From Dallia pectoralis (Eukaryota > Chordata > Actinopteri > Esociformes > Umbridae): DNA of 64,000 bases. Shown piece by piece: positions 37,251-49,301 of this stretch. Location: contig CM055755.1 in assembly GCA_029465975.1 (NCBI GenBank), positions 2,376,930 through 2,440,929 of the forward strand, given 5' to 3'. How positions within the stretch are numbered: position 1 is the stretch's first letter; every line of letters begins with the position of its first letter. A program made the position numbers and the translations under genes. The notes below the pieces were generated by a model that worked only from the letters and a program-made list of their open reading frames with translations, made no database searches and was not told where the DNA came from.

Positions 37251-38840
37251 ATTGTATGACACCACGGAGAGATATGTGGATAATTCTCCCATTATTCCCT
37301 CTTCCTGTATAGTGGCACCGGTGGTGTGGGCGGTGGATGCGGACATCCAGCGGGCGTTACGCACAGAACCAGCTCCCCCACAATGCCCAGAGGGGCGTGT
37401 CTACGTGCCGCTGGATGTTCGTGATCGGCTGATCTGCTGGGCCCACACATCGGTGTCAACGGGACACCCTGGGATTGGTCGGACAGTGCGCTGTCTCACC
37501 AATAGATATTGGTGGCCTAGTCTGGCCAAGGATGTGAGGGTGTATGTTACCTCCTGTTCTGTATGCGCTCAGAGTAAGGCACCTAGACACCTTCCGGCGG
37601 GTAAGTTACATCCTTTGCCCGTTCCACGGCGACCATGGTCACATATTAGTGTTGATTTTTGACTGACCTCCCTCTCTCCAAGGGTCACACTACAGTCCTG
37701 GTCGTCGTGGACCGTTTCTCAAAGGCCTGCCGCTTTCTGCCCATGCCAGGTCTCCCGACGGCCCTGCAGACCGCGGAAGCCCTGTTCACACACGTCTTCC
37801 GGCACTACGGGGTCCCGGAGGACATCGTATCTGACCGGGGTCCCCAGTTTACGTCGAAGGTCTGGAGGGCGTTCATGAGACGGTTGGGGGTCTCGTCAGT
37901 CTGACCTCTGGGTATCACCCCGAAGCTAATGGGCAGGTGGAGTCAATCAGGAGATGGGGAGGTTTCTGAGGTCATATTGCCAGGACCGGCCAGAGGAGTG
38001 GGTTCCTGCCATGCGCAGAATAGGCACAAAATTCACTCTGCCACTCTTCTACTGACATGTCACTGTTTCAGTGTGTCTTAGGGTATCAGCCGGTCCTGGC
38101 CCCTTGGCAGCAGAGCCAGACCGAGACCGAGACTCCAGCGGTGGACGACTGGTTCCGGCACGCGGAGGACACGTGGATTGTGGCTCATCGGCACCTGCAG
38201 CGCGCCGGACAACGTCAGAAGTCCGCCGCTGACCGGAGACGTAGTGACACGCCAAACTACGCTCCGGGGATCGGGTCTGGCTCTCGACTCGAAACCTTCC
38301 GCTCCGCCTGCCCTGCCGGAAGCTGGCTCCGCGGTTTGTGGGGCCGTTTAAAGTCCTGAGGAGAGTGAACGAGGTAACCTACCGATTACAGCTGCCACCT
38401 GATTATCGAATTAATGCCTCGTTCCATGTGTCTCTCCTCAGGCCGGTGGTCGCTGGTCCCCTCCAGCAATCTGAGGTGAGAGAGGTCCCCCAACCCCCCC
38501 TGGACATTGAGGGGGGTCCGGCGTACCGTGTCAGCACCATCAGAGACTCCAGACGCCGGAGAGGGGGCCTCCAGTACCTTGTGGAGTGGGAGGGGTACGG
38601 TCCGGAGGAACGCTGTTGGGTGCCGGCGAGGGACGTACTCGATCCTACGTTAGTGGAGGCGTTCCATCGTCGGCGGCCTGATCGTCCAGCTCCGCGTCCT
38701 CCGGGTCGGCCTCTGGGTCGGCGGCGACGGACGGCTGGAGCCGCCCGTCAGGGGGGGAGTACTGTGAGGAATCCCTCTAGCGCAGCTCCCCTGCCCTCTG
38801 GTGGCGGGTTTCGTCGTTCGTCGTCGCCGACGTATTAGCG
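37168..38840 (+). pseudogene. Integrase-chromodomain region of pol, frame-broken
   Basis: 37168-37662 carries the end of RNase H and the HHCC zinc domain of integrase (His pair and CSVC about 37441-37573). 37659-37904 holds the core with its Asp residues, including the SDRG block near 37831. The next part, with the conserved Glu, is shifted (breaks near 37895 and 37945). A damaged site with an in-frame TAG lies at 38013-38023, and a G-run break at 38266-38269. 38338-38838 is open again: a GPF-like integrase C-terminus and a chromodomain ('YLVEWEGYGPEERCWVPA', about 38576-38640), which in this group guides integration to marked chromatin. The last frame runs over the polypurine tract and about 25 codons into the 3' LTR before stopping at 38836-38838. 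Confidence 0.87.
38749..38759 (+). promoter_or_regulatory. Polypurine tract
   Basis: CAGGGGGGGAG-type purine run ending three bases before the 3' LTR; it would prime plus-strand synthesis. It lies inside the pol reading frame. Confidence 0.7.
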
Positions 38841-39224
38841 GCCGCCGCCCCCTCATTTGTCACTTTGTCTAGTCCTGTCTATTGCACACACCTGGTGTTC
38901 ATTCCCCATTAGTCTCCTATATAGGCTTCCTCTGTGGGGTCATGTCCTCGTGTGGTATTGTTGACTGTTGTACGTGTGTACACGCCTCCCGGCGTTATAT
39001 TAGAGACATTTGTGTGTCTATTTTCATATTGAGCCCTTGTTGTCGGGCCTTTACTTTTAAGCGCTGTGTCGCTGGTTTTTGTTTCGGTTACGGTACTAGT
39101 GAGTACCTAGCAAGTGGCGTTGTCACGAGATTACATTAAAAACTCATCAACGCTACGGATCCTGGCCTGCCTCCTTTTCTGCATTTACACACCTCGCCGG
39201 CTACGAGACAGAGCCGGCGTGACA
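38763..39224 (+). repeat. 3' LTR (462 bp)
   Basis: Starts TGTGAGG and ends GTGACA. By eye it is identical to the 5' LTR throughout (constant offset 4714). ATTAAA at 39135-39140 would serve as the polyadenylation signal of the element's RNA. Confidence 0.95.
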
Positions 39225-39229
39225 GTTAG
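39225..39229. other. Target site duplication, right
   Basis: GTTAG, equal to 34044-34048. Confidence 0.93.
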
Positions 39230-42200
39230 ATCTGTGTCTCCATGGTTATGTGGTATGGTCATGTAAAGGCAATGCCTGATATAAGTTCACATATACAGCT
39301 TGTACAGCGTCCGCAGCCTAATAGCAATGTGCTATCGTGGCCTTTTAATGTCACCCGGCGATAACGCTAAATTCAAATTTCTTCTTTGGGTAATTGGATA
39401 TACCTTGGGCTTTCTTCTTTGGCTAATTTGATATACCTTGCGCTTTCTTGTTCGTCGCCATCATGTCCCCAGTAATGTTGTCTGTTGTTAGGCAGAACAG
39501 GGCTCGGCCTGTAACGCAGGTGGGAGGAGCCTGTAGTTAACGCACAGTGACACCTGGTGTCAGCCTTTGTTTCGCCATGCTCTTCACCATCCACTTCGAA
39601 CAAACTGACAGGCACCTCAGTCTGACAGATTGGGAAATCGACAGTCAAATTAGAGCCAATCTGAACTTTTCTGCCTCTGATGGAAGTGTCATGTATTCAC
39701 ACCCCGGGTGGTTTTAGCATCTCATTCCTCTGTCTGCTCGAATTCCTTTAGCTTGATGCTCCAACTGAGGTCCACCTAAAAAATATGGAATGATATTGGG
39801 TTCCTGCGTTTGTACCCATGTGAGAGAACCCTCAGGTGCTGTGTAGATGTTATAGGCTTTAAGCAGAACCTGGTAATTAGAGTGAAAAAGCTTTAATCCA
39901 CGCAAAGTTGTAATAACCACATCCTTCGCAAAAAGATTGCAGTCTCACATTGGGGATTTATTCAGTTTCATTCCACTAAAGTCCCTTGAAGGTAATAACA
40001 TGTGAATGAGGACCCTGAGTTGTGGAACGGCAGAACTGTAAAGCAATGCCCTACACTGATGTAAATCTCACTTGCAGGCCATTCATAATTTATGATTTAC
40101 ATGCGCTATAAAATTGGTTTTCAGTGCTGCGCCCGTGTAAGAAATGGTACATTGTCGACCAAATTTCATTTAAAATGAACAAGCTATTCATGAGAAATTG
40201 GGAGAAAGAGCCGGAAGATTTCCGCTGCCTCATTACTGACATCATATTTTATATGTCTTGAATCATCTGTCTCGATCCCAACATATTGCATGTCTCTGTG
40301 TTCTTTCAGGCTAGGGACCTTCCGTTTTCTTTGAACTTGCCTGTCAGGTTCTTTTGGAGTGCTAATCAGTTTTGAAATAGCAAGACAAGAGCATCCAAAG
40401 ATGACGGCAGTTTCACAGAATCAATGGTCAAAAACCAACCTCAACTGGTTTGAATTAAAAAGAAGCAAATCCATTTAACTCATTTTAATTTGACAACATA
40501 AGTGGTAACTGTGTTTATGGCCTTACTTGTTTACACAAATAGAAGGCTGACTCAAGAGAGCAGAAGATGGAGATGCCTCCTACACAGAACGTCTCCCCAA
40601 GCCTCTCTGCTTCTCACTGCATTGCTCACTTAACCAGGAAGTACTCGCCAGAACTCACGATCTGACTGAACCATGCATTTCCCGGCCAACGGCGACTAAG
40701 CATTTACAGGCGGTCAACCCCCTACCAGGATATGCTAGAGCACAGCATGTTAAGGACATGACCTCACTGAATCTGGATAACGCCGTGCCAATCGGCAAAC
40801 TCAAGGTGCAACCTGGGCACAAAGTGTTTCCTGTGGAAATAATTACAATTCCCTGCTGTAGTGCTACGTCTGAACTGGTCATGTCTTCACAGACTCACGG
40901 ACCAGCAGATATATTGCAGATAAGCACATTAAACACAGCCTAGATGAGGGTCATTTTGACTACCGGTACATCTCGCAGTCTTGGCATCCCACTCGGGTTT
41001 CGTGTCGGGTTCTCCGCTCATCTCAGATGGACCAGCGTGAACTGTGGTTATTATATAAGCTCGATGCCTGCGTTTAACATACGCAACGTTCTGCAAAATA
41101 CGCTGTTGGGAGAATATAAATATTATTCCTTCTGACTGACTTCCAGGAAGTCAAAATGTCAAAGTGATGCATTTAGTGGTTTGCCGGAGAGTGGAACCGG
41201 GGTTTGCTGGAACCCTGTATCTGCAGAAATAAAATAATTCCCGGGGTCTAATTTGCTTTCCAATGAGCTGGAAGCCTAATAACATACAAATGAGAGGGAC
41301 CGGAATGGGAAGGAACGTTAATTTTTGATTGCCTATCTGTATATCGTGTCTCTTCAGAACCAACTCCAATTTAATTTGTCGCTTGACAGAATTTAAATTG
41401 GGTGGAAAAAAAGAAAAACCGATGAAAAGATATAAATATATTTGGAAAGCATTTTTATTTCATCCTCAGTTTTTTCCGCGGCACTATCTCTGTTGATTTA
41501 ATCGTGGGACTACAATGTCACCGAAACGCACCGAGACACAGTTTTTCTCGGTCTAAACGTTCTGAACTCCGAATCAAACAAAAACAAATGTCCGTGTCTG
41601 GCCGTGTGGGTAGAGAATGAGACAAAAATGATGCTATCGTCTGGGCAACTCCCCGGCACTTTTTACAGAGCTGCTATGAATTCACAATTGCTGCTTTCAT
41701 CAAACCCTGACAAGGCTTTTATTGAAATATGTTTTCCAGAGTGAAAGGTCTGCCTCTTATAATGCTCCACGTTCGCGTTCCAAACGGCACACTACACCCT
41801 ACGCAGCTCCGGCTCTCTGGTGAAATGTAACGCTCTGAGCTACTGCGCTAGTGACTTGGGTGTCGGTTTGGGACACGGACATGGGTGTCTATTGCTGACT
41901 CCACACCGGCTCAGGTAGGGGACATTGATCTCCTCTCCCAACCCACACAGCTACTTGAACGGGCGAGAAAACTAATTATTTTGATGCATATATCGGTGTA
42001 CACTCTGAATGTGAAGAGCCCGAGACAGTGTGAAGGTGGGAGGAAAATAGAAATGAGACTAGCTGACCCAGTGTGACGGTGGCTACAACCTTCTGGGGCA
42101 AGATAACTAGCAGGTTTAATGTGAACGTTGAGAGTGGGCAGGTTCTGTGTCGACTAAGTCAAGCAAATGTTCCGTATTTAACAACGCAGCCGTCCAGGGT

Positions 42201-42888
42201 TCCTGGATAAGTGTGCCGTCGTTCTGGGTCGACACCACGTGTCCACGAGAGCCCGTTCCACCGGCCCCACGTCAGCTGCAGCTGGACACACAAAACACAC
42301 ACTTCAACCATACTCTCGCTTGTCGACCTGAAATAACTGGAAGTTAAAAAGGTGAACTTGTATATTATAACATGTGGGTTATAGCTTGTATTATTGCATA
42401 CAGTAGAAGACAGAAAAACACATGGCACTGCAACACACACCGGCTTTATCTCTCAGCATGAATGAGACAGAGAGAGAGAGAGGGAGGGAGGGAGAGGGGG
42501 TGAGAAAATGATTAAGACACAACGGGAGGGAGAGAAACAGAGAAATGGAGGAAGAGAAAGAGATCAACCACCTGCATCAGAAGTCCTGTCCTGTGATGTT
42601 GGGAACTGGGCTGCTGTGCTGCTCTCTGTAACATGCCATTAGATGGCAGAAACCATCATCACGGTTAGTCCTCCTGACCTCTGAACCCTGGTGTTTGGCA
42701 GGGATTTCCAGAGTTACAAAACACGCTACTCGCACTTCATTGAAGTTGCCAAGGAGTTGAAGTTGCCAAGTCGCAAGGAGACTTCACCTATTGTCAGAAA
42801 CGTGATTGTACTTCCTTTTTAAGAATCAAACAATATTTGTACAAAACATGTGTTTTCTGGTAGCATAAAATTAAGATTTAAATCAACA
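39230..42888. other. Low-copy DNA with CNE-like stretches
   Basis: No gene is recognised; frames up to 93 codons (for example 40758-40943, 42440-42159 minus) carry no motif. A 33-bp duplication lies at 39379-39448 (CTTCTTTGG...GATATACCTTG) and a GA-rich run at 42466-42565. The AT-rich, motif-dense sequence at 40085-40260 ('cataatttatgatttacatgcgctataaaattgg') looks like conserved non-coding DNA of developmental loci, but no comparison could be made. Confidence 0.45.
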
Positions 42889-43468
42889 ACATCAGTCATC
42901 TGGCTAACAGCAACCAACAAGGCTAACAGCAGCCAATAAGGCTAACAGCAGTCATCTGGCTAACAGCAGCCAACAAGGCTAACAGCAACCAACAAGGCTA
43001 ACAGCAGCCAACAAGGCTAACAGCAGCCAATAAGGCTAACATCAGTCATCTGGCTAACAGCAACCAACAAGGCTAACAGCAGCCAATAAGGCTAACAGCA
43101 GTCATCTGGCTAACAGCAGCCAACAAGGCTAACAGCAACCAACAAGGCTAACAGCAGCCAACAAGGCTAACAGCAGTCATCTGGCTAACAGCAGCCAATA
43201 AGGCTAACATCAGTCATCTGGCTAACAGCAACCAACAAGGCTAACAGCAGCCAATTAGGCTAACAGCAGTCATCTGGCTAACAGCAGTCATCTGGCTAAC
43301 AGCAGCCAATTAGGCTAACAGCAGTCATCTGGCTAACAGCAGTCATCTGGCTAACAGCAGCCAATTAGGCTAACAGCAGTCATCTGGCTAACAGCAGTCA
43401 TCTAGCTAACAGCAGTCATCTGGCTAACAGCAACCAACAAGGCTAACAGCAGTCATCTGGCTAACAGC
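42889..43468. repeat. 18/19-bp minisatellite, about 31 copies
   Basis: Two interleaved unit types, GGCTAACAGCAGCCAACAA (19 bp) and GGCTAACAGCAGTCATCT (18 bp), plus AACAGCAACC and AACATCAGTC variants. Longer blocks recur (about 42905-43040 and 43060-43180 are nearly the same series), which shows segmental duplication within the array. Confidence 0.92.
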
Positions 43469-44954
43469 CTACTTTATTTGTTTCCTCTGTTTGGACTCTT
43501 AGAGTTAAGATAATGTGGCGTTTGCACATCGTAAAGGTTTGTTTGTTTGTTTTCTTGTAATGTCTTTGCCAGTAATGCGTTTGCCCCTAACCCAGGAAAA
43601 ACAGCAGTTGCCATGACGTCAGCTAATGGAGATACACACAAACAAATAAACCCCACTAACCACAGCCATCTCGCTAACAGCAGGCGTGAGGACAGTAATG
43701 TCCCTATTAAATATATCCGGCTACACTATGTGTGGTGACTCGCTCCACAGCACTAAACATACACGATGCATCCGGATACCTCAGAGAGCAGATGGATAAA
43801 ACTCTGGATACTTAACTGCCCACAAAGACGTGGGAGGGAATTAGCAAAGACTTATTATTTCTTCATTTGGCGCCTTCGGGGCCTTGGTCAGGAGTAGAGG
43901 AGGAAAACGCCGAACCTCGAGTGGAATCTGTAGAGATCGGCTTGGACTGCACCATGGGAGTCTAGGGTCAAAGTGCGTTGTGCAAAATGAGACGAAAGAA
44001 ATGAAAATGAGGACTACTGAAAACGACGCCTCGTGACAGCTGTGTGTTTATCATCGGGCATCTGTCACATGTGTGCCTTTTCTTTCATCGGATATTTCAT
44101 TTTCTCCTGTACACGCGCTTGGAAAAAAAGATGTAACGGGTTGAACCATTTTACTCAACTCCTATGTTGGTTTGGAAATGCTATTTTGTTATCTGTCGTC
44201 CTCTTTCAAGGTCGAGCGTAAATGATTGAAACGATAGCGTAAAATACACCTTGGGAAAGATGTTTTTTCTGGTCTAAACATATGGATGTTGATATACATT
44301 TGACATCCCGCTTTATAATAAACTGCATAACTGTTATCGTTCCTTGGTTTGCCGTTTCTAATGATGAATGTGTTTCCCGAAACAGCGACCTTGGGAGTGT
44401 CGTCTAATAGCCATAGTTCTACTCAGACAGCAGCTCACACCGTCCATCACACAGTAATGGGATTATTCTGCATTATCAGATTCATGTAATGGCTCAATTA
44501 AAAGGTTTTCAGGCTTTACCAGCAGAATGCTTCTACTAATAATCCTGTTTACACGTGGAGACATCCGAACGTTTACTTGATTCAGGACTGTGGTGTTGAC
44601 AACTACTTGAGTTCGATTGAATGATATATATATGTGATGTAACTGTGAACGAAATCAAAATTTCCTTAAACATGCTATCTTTGTAGTATGCTATGAACTG
44701 AAATGCTTCTGCGTTGCTTGACCACGCGGGCTGAGAGCTAATCAGGTACCCTAAAAAACCTAATGCCGTGTCAAATTGCTAAAAGTTACGGCTGTTATCC
44801 ACTAACTTACAGTAAGCATGCAACTGTAACATGGTTGTGGCTGAATCAGTTTTAGAACAATGGGAACAGAGAATGTGTTTTGCCGATGTATCACACATGA
44901 CTGAATCGCAATGTGAATATGTGAGACTGATGCTCCCAGTAAAATGCTTACATT
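43469..44954. other. Low-copy DNA, one CNE-like segment
   Basis: No gene seen. At 44440-44545 ('cagtaatgggattattctgcattatcagattcatgtaatggctcaattaaaag') there is AT-rich sequence packed with homeodomain-type TAAT and GGATTA/TAATCC words. It is typical of conserved enhancers but unproven. Confidence 0.45.
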
Positions 44955-45095
44955 TACTCCAGTATGTGAGTGTGTGTGTGTGTGTGTGTGTGTGCTCCAG
45001 TCTGTGTGTGTTTGTGTGCTCCTGGATGTGTGTGTGTGTGCCCCAGTCTGTGTGTGTGTGCACCAGTCTGTGTGCGTGTGTGTGTGTGTTGGTCT
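44955..45095. repeat. TG-rich repeat
   Basis: (GT)n blocks separated by GCTCCAGTCTG, GCCCCAGTCTG and GCACCAGTCTG. Confidence 0.85.
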
Positions 45096-45250
45096 GTGAA
45101 ACAGGCTTTGCCTCAATGGCATGAGATCTAGCGTGTTCTTGCCAAGAAGGAATTGAGAAGAAAAAGAAGCTTAGGAATATTTGAACACAGTCCAAAACGC
45201 AGACACCTGCACACAACACATTACCGCCGCCAACAGCAACAGCTACACAC

Positions 45251-46908
45251 AACTGTTAACACAGTGACATCATCAGATAACTGTTAACACAGTGACATCA
45301 TCAGACAACTGTTAACACAGTGACATCATCAGACAACTGTTAACACAGTGACATCATCAGACAACTGTTAACACAGTGACATCATCAGATAACTGTTAAC
45401 ACAGTGACATCATCAGACAACTGTTAACACAGTGACATCATCAGATAACTGTTAACACAGTGACATCATCAGATAACTGTTAACACAGTGACATCATCAG
45501 ACAACTGTTAACACAGTGACATCATCAGATAACTGTTAACACAGTGACATCATCAGATAACTGTTAACACAGTGACATCATCAGATAACTGTTAACACAG
45601 TGACATCATCAGATAACTGTTAACACAGTGACATCATCAGACAACTGTTAACACAGTGACATCATCAGATAACTGTTAACACAGTGACATCATCAGATAA
45701 CTGTTAACACAGTGACATCATCAGATAACTGTTAACACAGTGACATCATCAGACAACTGTTAACACAGTGACATCATCAGATAACTGTTAACACAGTGAC
45801 ATCATCAGATAACTGTTAACACAGTGACATCATCAGATAACTGTTAACACAGTGACATCATCAGATAACTGTTAACACAGTGACATCATCAGACAACTGT
45901 TAACACAGTGACATCATCAGATAACTGTTAACACAGTGACATCATCAGATAACTGTTAACACAGTGACATCATCAGATAACTGTTAACACAGTGACATCA
46001 TCAGATAACTGTTAACACAGTGACATCATCAGATAACTGTTAACACAGTGACATCATCAGATAACTGTTAACACAGTGACATCATCAGATAACTGTTAAC
46101 ACAGTGACATCATCAGACAACTGTTAACACAGTGACATCATCAGATAACTGTTAACACAGTGACATCATCAGATAACTGTTAACACAGTGACATCATCAG
46201 ATAACTGTTAACACAGTGACATCATCAGACAACTGTTAACACAGTGACATCATCAGATAACTGTTAACACAGTGACATCATCAGATAACTGTTAACACAG
46301 TGACATCATCAGATAACTGTTAACACAGTGACATCATCAGATAACTGTTAACACAGTGACATCATCAGACAACTGTTAACACAGTGACATCATCAGATAA
46401 CTGTTAACACAGTGACATCATCAGACAACTGTTAACACAGTGACATCATCAGATAACTGTTAACACAGTGACATCATCAGATAACTGTTAACACAGTGAC
46501 ATCATCAGATAACTGTTAACACAGTGACATCATCAGATAACTGTTAACACAGTGACATCATCAGATAACTGTTAACACAGTGACATCATCAGATAACTGT
46601 TAACACAGTGACATCATCAGATAACTGTTAACACAGTGACATCATCAGATAACTGTTAACACAGTGACATCATCAGATAACTGTTAACACAGTGACATCA
46701 TCAGATAACTGTTAACACAGTGACATCATCAGACAACTGTTAACACAGTGACATCATCAGATAACTGTTAACACAGTGACATCATCAGATAACTGTTAAC
46801 ACAGTGACATCATCAGATAACTGTTAACACAGTGACATCATCAGATAACTGTTAACACAGTGACATCATCAGATAACTGTTAACACAGTGACATCATTAG
46901 ACAACTGC
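45251..46908. repeat. 28-bp minisatellite, about 59 copies
   Basis: Unit AACTGTTAACACAGTGACAT + CATCAGAT. Virtually the only variation is T/C at the last base (CAGATAACT or CAGACAACT), with C-type copies scattered singly and in short runs and more common on the left. The final copy has CATTAGAC. This is the longest array in the window apart from any beyond the edges. Confidence 0.96.
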
Positions 46909-48239
46909 ACACAGCCGTTAAACAAAATGGTACAGTTCACAAGATTTAAATGTTTGCAATTTCAACGATATGTAGTAGCGTGCCCATGTGACCAATTTAC
47001 ATGGCATTGAAGTCAGCCCACAATTTTATCACCATCTCAGGAGTATTTCTCTTCAAATCTGTAGAAGTCAAATAATGAACAGTGGAAATGAAACTGCGTT
47101 GCGACCGAACCTCGTAACATCAGTGGGAAGTCGTGTGAAAAACCATCAACAACGATTGAAGACTAGCAAGTCAAAGCCAACCTGTAGGCATTTCAAATCC
47201 CATAGGTTGAAGGGTGGAGTAGAACACAGCACAGCTTAATGAAGGTTTAGTGTTCATAATGGTTCTTTGATTGCTTCATAATTGTACACAGTGGAGATAT
47301 TGTGAAACAGTTATTTTCTGCCCTTTGCGTTCCACGTTCCACTTTCTCATTGTGGCCCTCCAGTGAATAGAGTCCCATTCCACTTTCTTCATTAGGTCAC
47401 TTTAATTCAGAGGGATTTACAGGAGAAAACGGGGTTAAGTGCTTTGCTAACAAGGTTAATGTGGACGATGTCAGATTTGTTTCTGTCACGGTTGTGGATA
47501 TTAGGGCAGGACCTAGAAGCTGATGTGGCCTTAAATTGAAAGGTTCTTAAAATCAAAGGCTAACTTGATGACGGTGCTTTGCTACAACGAACCTAAAACC
47601 ACACAGAAACATCCAACAATGACATCAACAGCAACTGGCAAGCAACTGTAGGACAAAAGGAGCTGACATCGGGAGAGACTGAAGGATGAAATGAGTTAAA
47701 GGTGAAGACTAAACCAGACACAGGTGAAACTAACGTAGAAACACAACTAATAGACACTGGATAGAGAAATGCAGCAACATGGCGGTTACAGTTTCTACCT
47801 CGCCTGCCTGCAGACAAGATAATAAAGTAGGAATGGAGTGGTTACAGAGCGAAAGAAAAAGAAATTGAGAGTGACTGGGAGATAGATAGAAAGAGAGTGA
47901 TAGAGCGAGCGTTAAAGAAAAGCACAGAAAGACAGGGAAAAATTGAGTCAAAGAGACACTAGACGAAACAGGAAGATATCTATGAGGCCAGGATTTCTAA
48001 TCAGAAACAGAAGGGAAGACAGAGATTAAAGTGATTGAAATATTCCTATTAAATGTTCCTGTTGTGTTTGGTCGAAACCCTGCTGTAACCTGAATCAAAG
48101 TTCCCTCAGATGTCCAAAAAAGCTGCTAACATAGAGCAACGTTTCTAGAGATTGCATTGGACTAAGCATGGCTCCCTGAGACTCAGATCGTAGAAGCACC
48201 CGAGTTGCCTTCAAATTGCTTTTGATGGGATTATCCCTG
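46909..48239. other. Low-copy DNA with a possible MITE
   Basis: At 47483-47792 the sequence begins CTGTCACGGTT and ends GGCGGTTACAG, loosely inverted ends. The interior ('aaccacacagaaacatccaac...agactaaaccagacacaggtgaaactaa') resembles a non-autonomous fish element I recall. The match is weak. A GA-rich run lies at 47830-47960. No gene seen. Confidence 0.38.
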
Positions 48240-48249
48240 CTTCATCACA

Positions 48250-48395
48250 GTGTGCATGTGTCCCTCTGTGTCTGTGTCCGTCTGTGTCTGTGTGTGTCTG
48301 TGTGTGTCTGTGTCTGTGCCCCTATGTGTCTGTGTGTCTTTGTGTGTCTGTGTCTGTTGGTCTGTCTCTGTGTCTCGTGTGTGTCTGTCTTTATG
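48250..48395. repeat. TGTGTC-rich repeat
   Basis: Degenerate (TGTGTC/TGTGTG)n tract. Cys/Val/Ser frames over it are artefacts. Confidence 0.85.
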
Positions 48396-48479
48396 TGCAG
48401 ATGGATCAACAGCAGTGAGAGCTGGAGGCTTTATGGTTTTGTGTTCTGGTTGACTTGTCCAGGTCCCTAAAGGCAGACT

Positions 48480-48705
48480 CACAGATGAGGAAACACAGAC
48501 ACACAGACAGAGAAGTAGAAGAAGAAAAAAAATGGAGGAACGAGTGGCAAGGTAAAGGGAAGAAAAAGATTAATAGAAAGCATGAGAGGAAAATCAAGAC
48601 AGAGAGAGCAAAGGAATATAAACAAGAACAGCTACTAAGAAAAAGAGTGTAGAGACATATACAGTAATCCTTGGGAATGAAGCCTCTTCGTCTTCCCTGA
48701 AGGTC
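48480..48705. other. A/G-rich stretch
   Basis: About 48490-48655 is strongly purine-rich (AGAAGAAAAAAAATGG, GAAAAAGA) without a clean unit. It leads into the pyrimidine-rich 29-bp array, so strand bias flips at about 48700. Confidence 0.5.
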
Positions 48706-48708
48706 TTC

Positions 48709-49301
48709 ACTCTCTTCTTGTATCTCCCCTCTCCTGGTCTCTCTTCTTGTATCTCCCCTCTCCCGCTCTCTCTTCTTGTATCTCCCCTCTCCTGGTCTCT
48801 CTTCATGTATCTCCCCTCTCCCGCTCTCTCTTCTTGTATCTCCCCTCTCCCGCTCTCTCTCTTCTTGTATCTCCCCTCTCCTGGTCTCTCTTCTTGTATC
48901 TCCCCTCTCCTGCTCTCTCTTCTTGTATCTCCCCTCTCCTGGTCTCTCTTCTTGTATCTCCCCTCTCCCGCTCTCTCCTTGTATCTCCCCTCTCCTGCTC
49001 TCTCTTCTTGTATCTCCCCTCTCGCACTCTCTCTTCTTGTATCTCCCCTCTCCTGGTCTCTCTTCTTGTATCTCCCCTCTCCCACTCTCTCTTCTTGTAT
49101 CTCCCCTCTCCCACTCTCTCTTCTTGTATCTCCCCTCTCCTGGTCTCTCTTCTTGTATCTCCCCTCTCCTGGTCTCTCTTCTTGTATCTCCCCTCTCCTG
49201 GTCTCTCTTCTTGTATCTCCCCTCTCCTGGTCTCTCTTCTTGTATCTCCCCTCTCCCGCTCTCTCTTCTTGTATCTCCCCTCTCCTGGTCTCTCTTCTTG
49301 G
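48709..49301. repeat. 29-bp minisatellite, about 20 copies
   Basis: Unit CTCTCTTCTTGTATCTCCCC + TCTCCTGGT, with CCCGCT, CCTGCT, CCCACT and CGCACT variants at the end. All three frames on each strand are open because no stop word occurs in any phase of the unit. Confidence 0.94.

Larger units (their letters stand above)
34049..39224 (+). mobile_element. Full-length Ty3/gypsy chromovirus-type LTR retrotransposon
   Basis: The element is 5176 bp with two 462-bp LTRs that look identical base for base. It is bounded by a GTTAG target duplication (34044-34048 and 39225-39229). Order of parts: LTR, self-complementary primer site, gag with zinc knuckle, aspartic protease, reverse transcriptase, RNase H, integrase, chromodomain, polypurine tract, LTR. 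Reverse transcriptase before integrase defines Ty3/gypsy. The chromodomain and absence of an env-like frame place it among the chromoviruses, and the priming site suggests the Tf1/sushi group known from fish. Identical LTRs point to a recent insertion, yet the pol region carries many frame breaks, so this copy as written is not autonomous. Confidence 0.95.

Noticed and set aside
38838..39224. An envelope-like gene at the 3' end of the retrotransposon
   Set aside because: There is no room and no frame between the chromodomain and the LTR, so this element is a retrotransposon without env.
40758..40943. 61-codon plus frame as an exon
   Set aside because: It reads plausibly as protein but shows no known domain and no convincing splice sites with neighbours. 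The minus strand is open over most of the same span.
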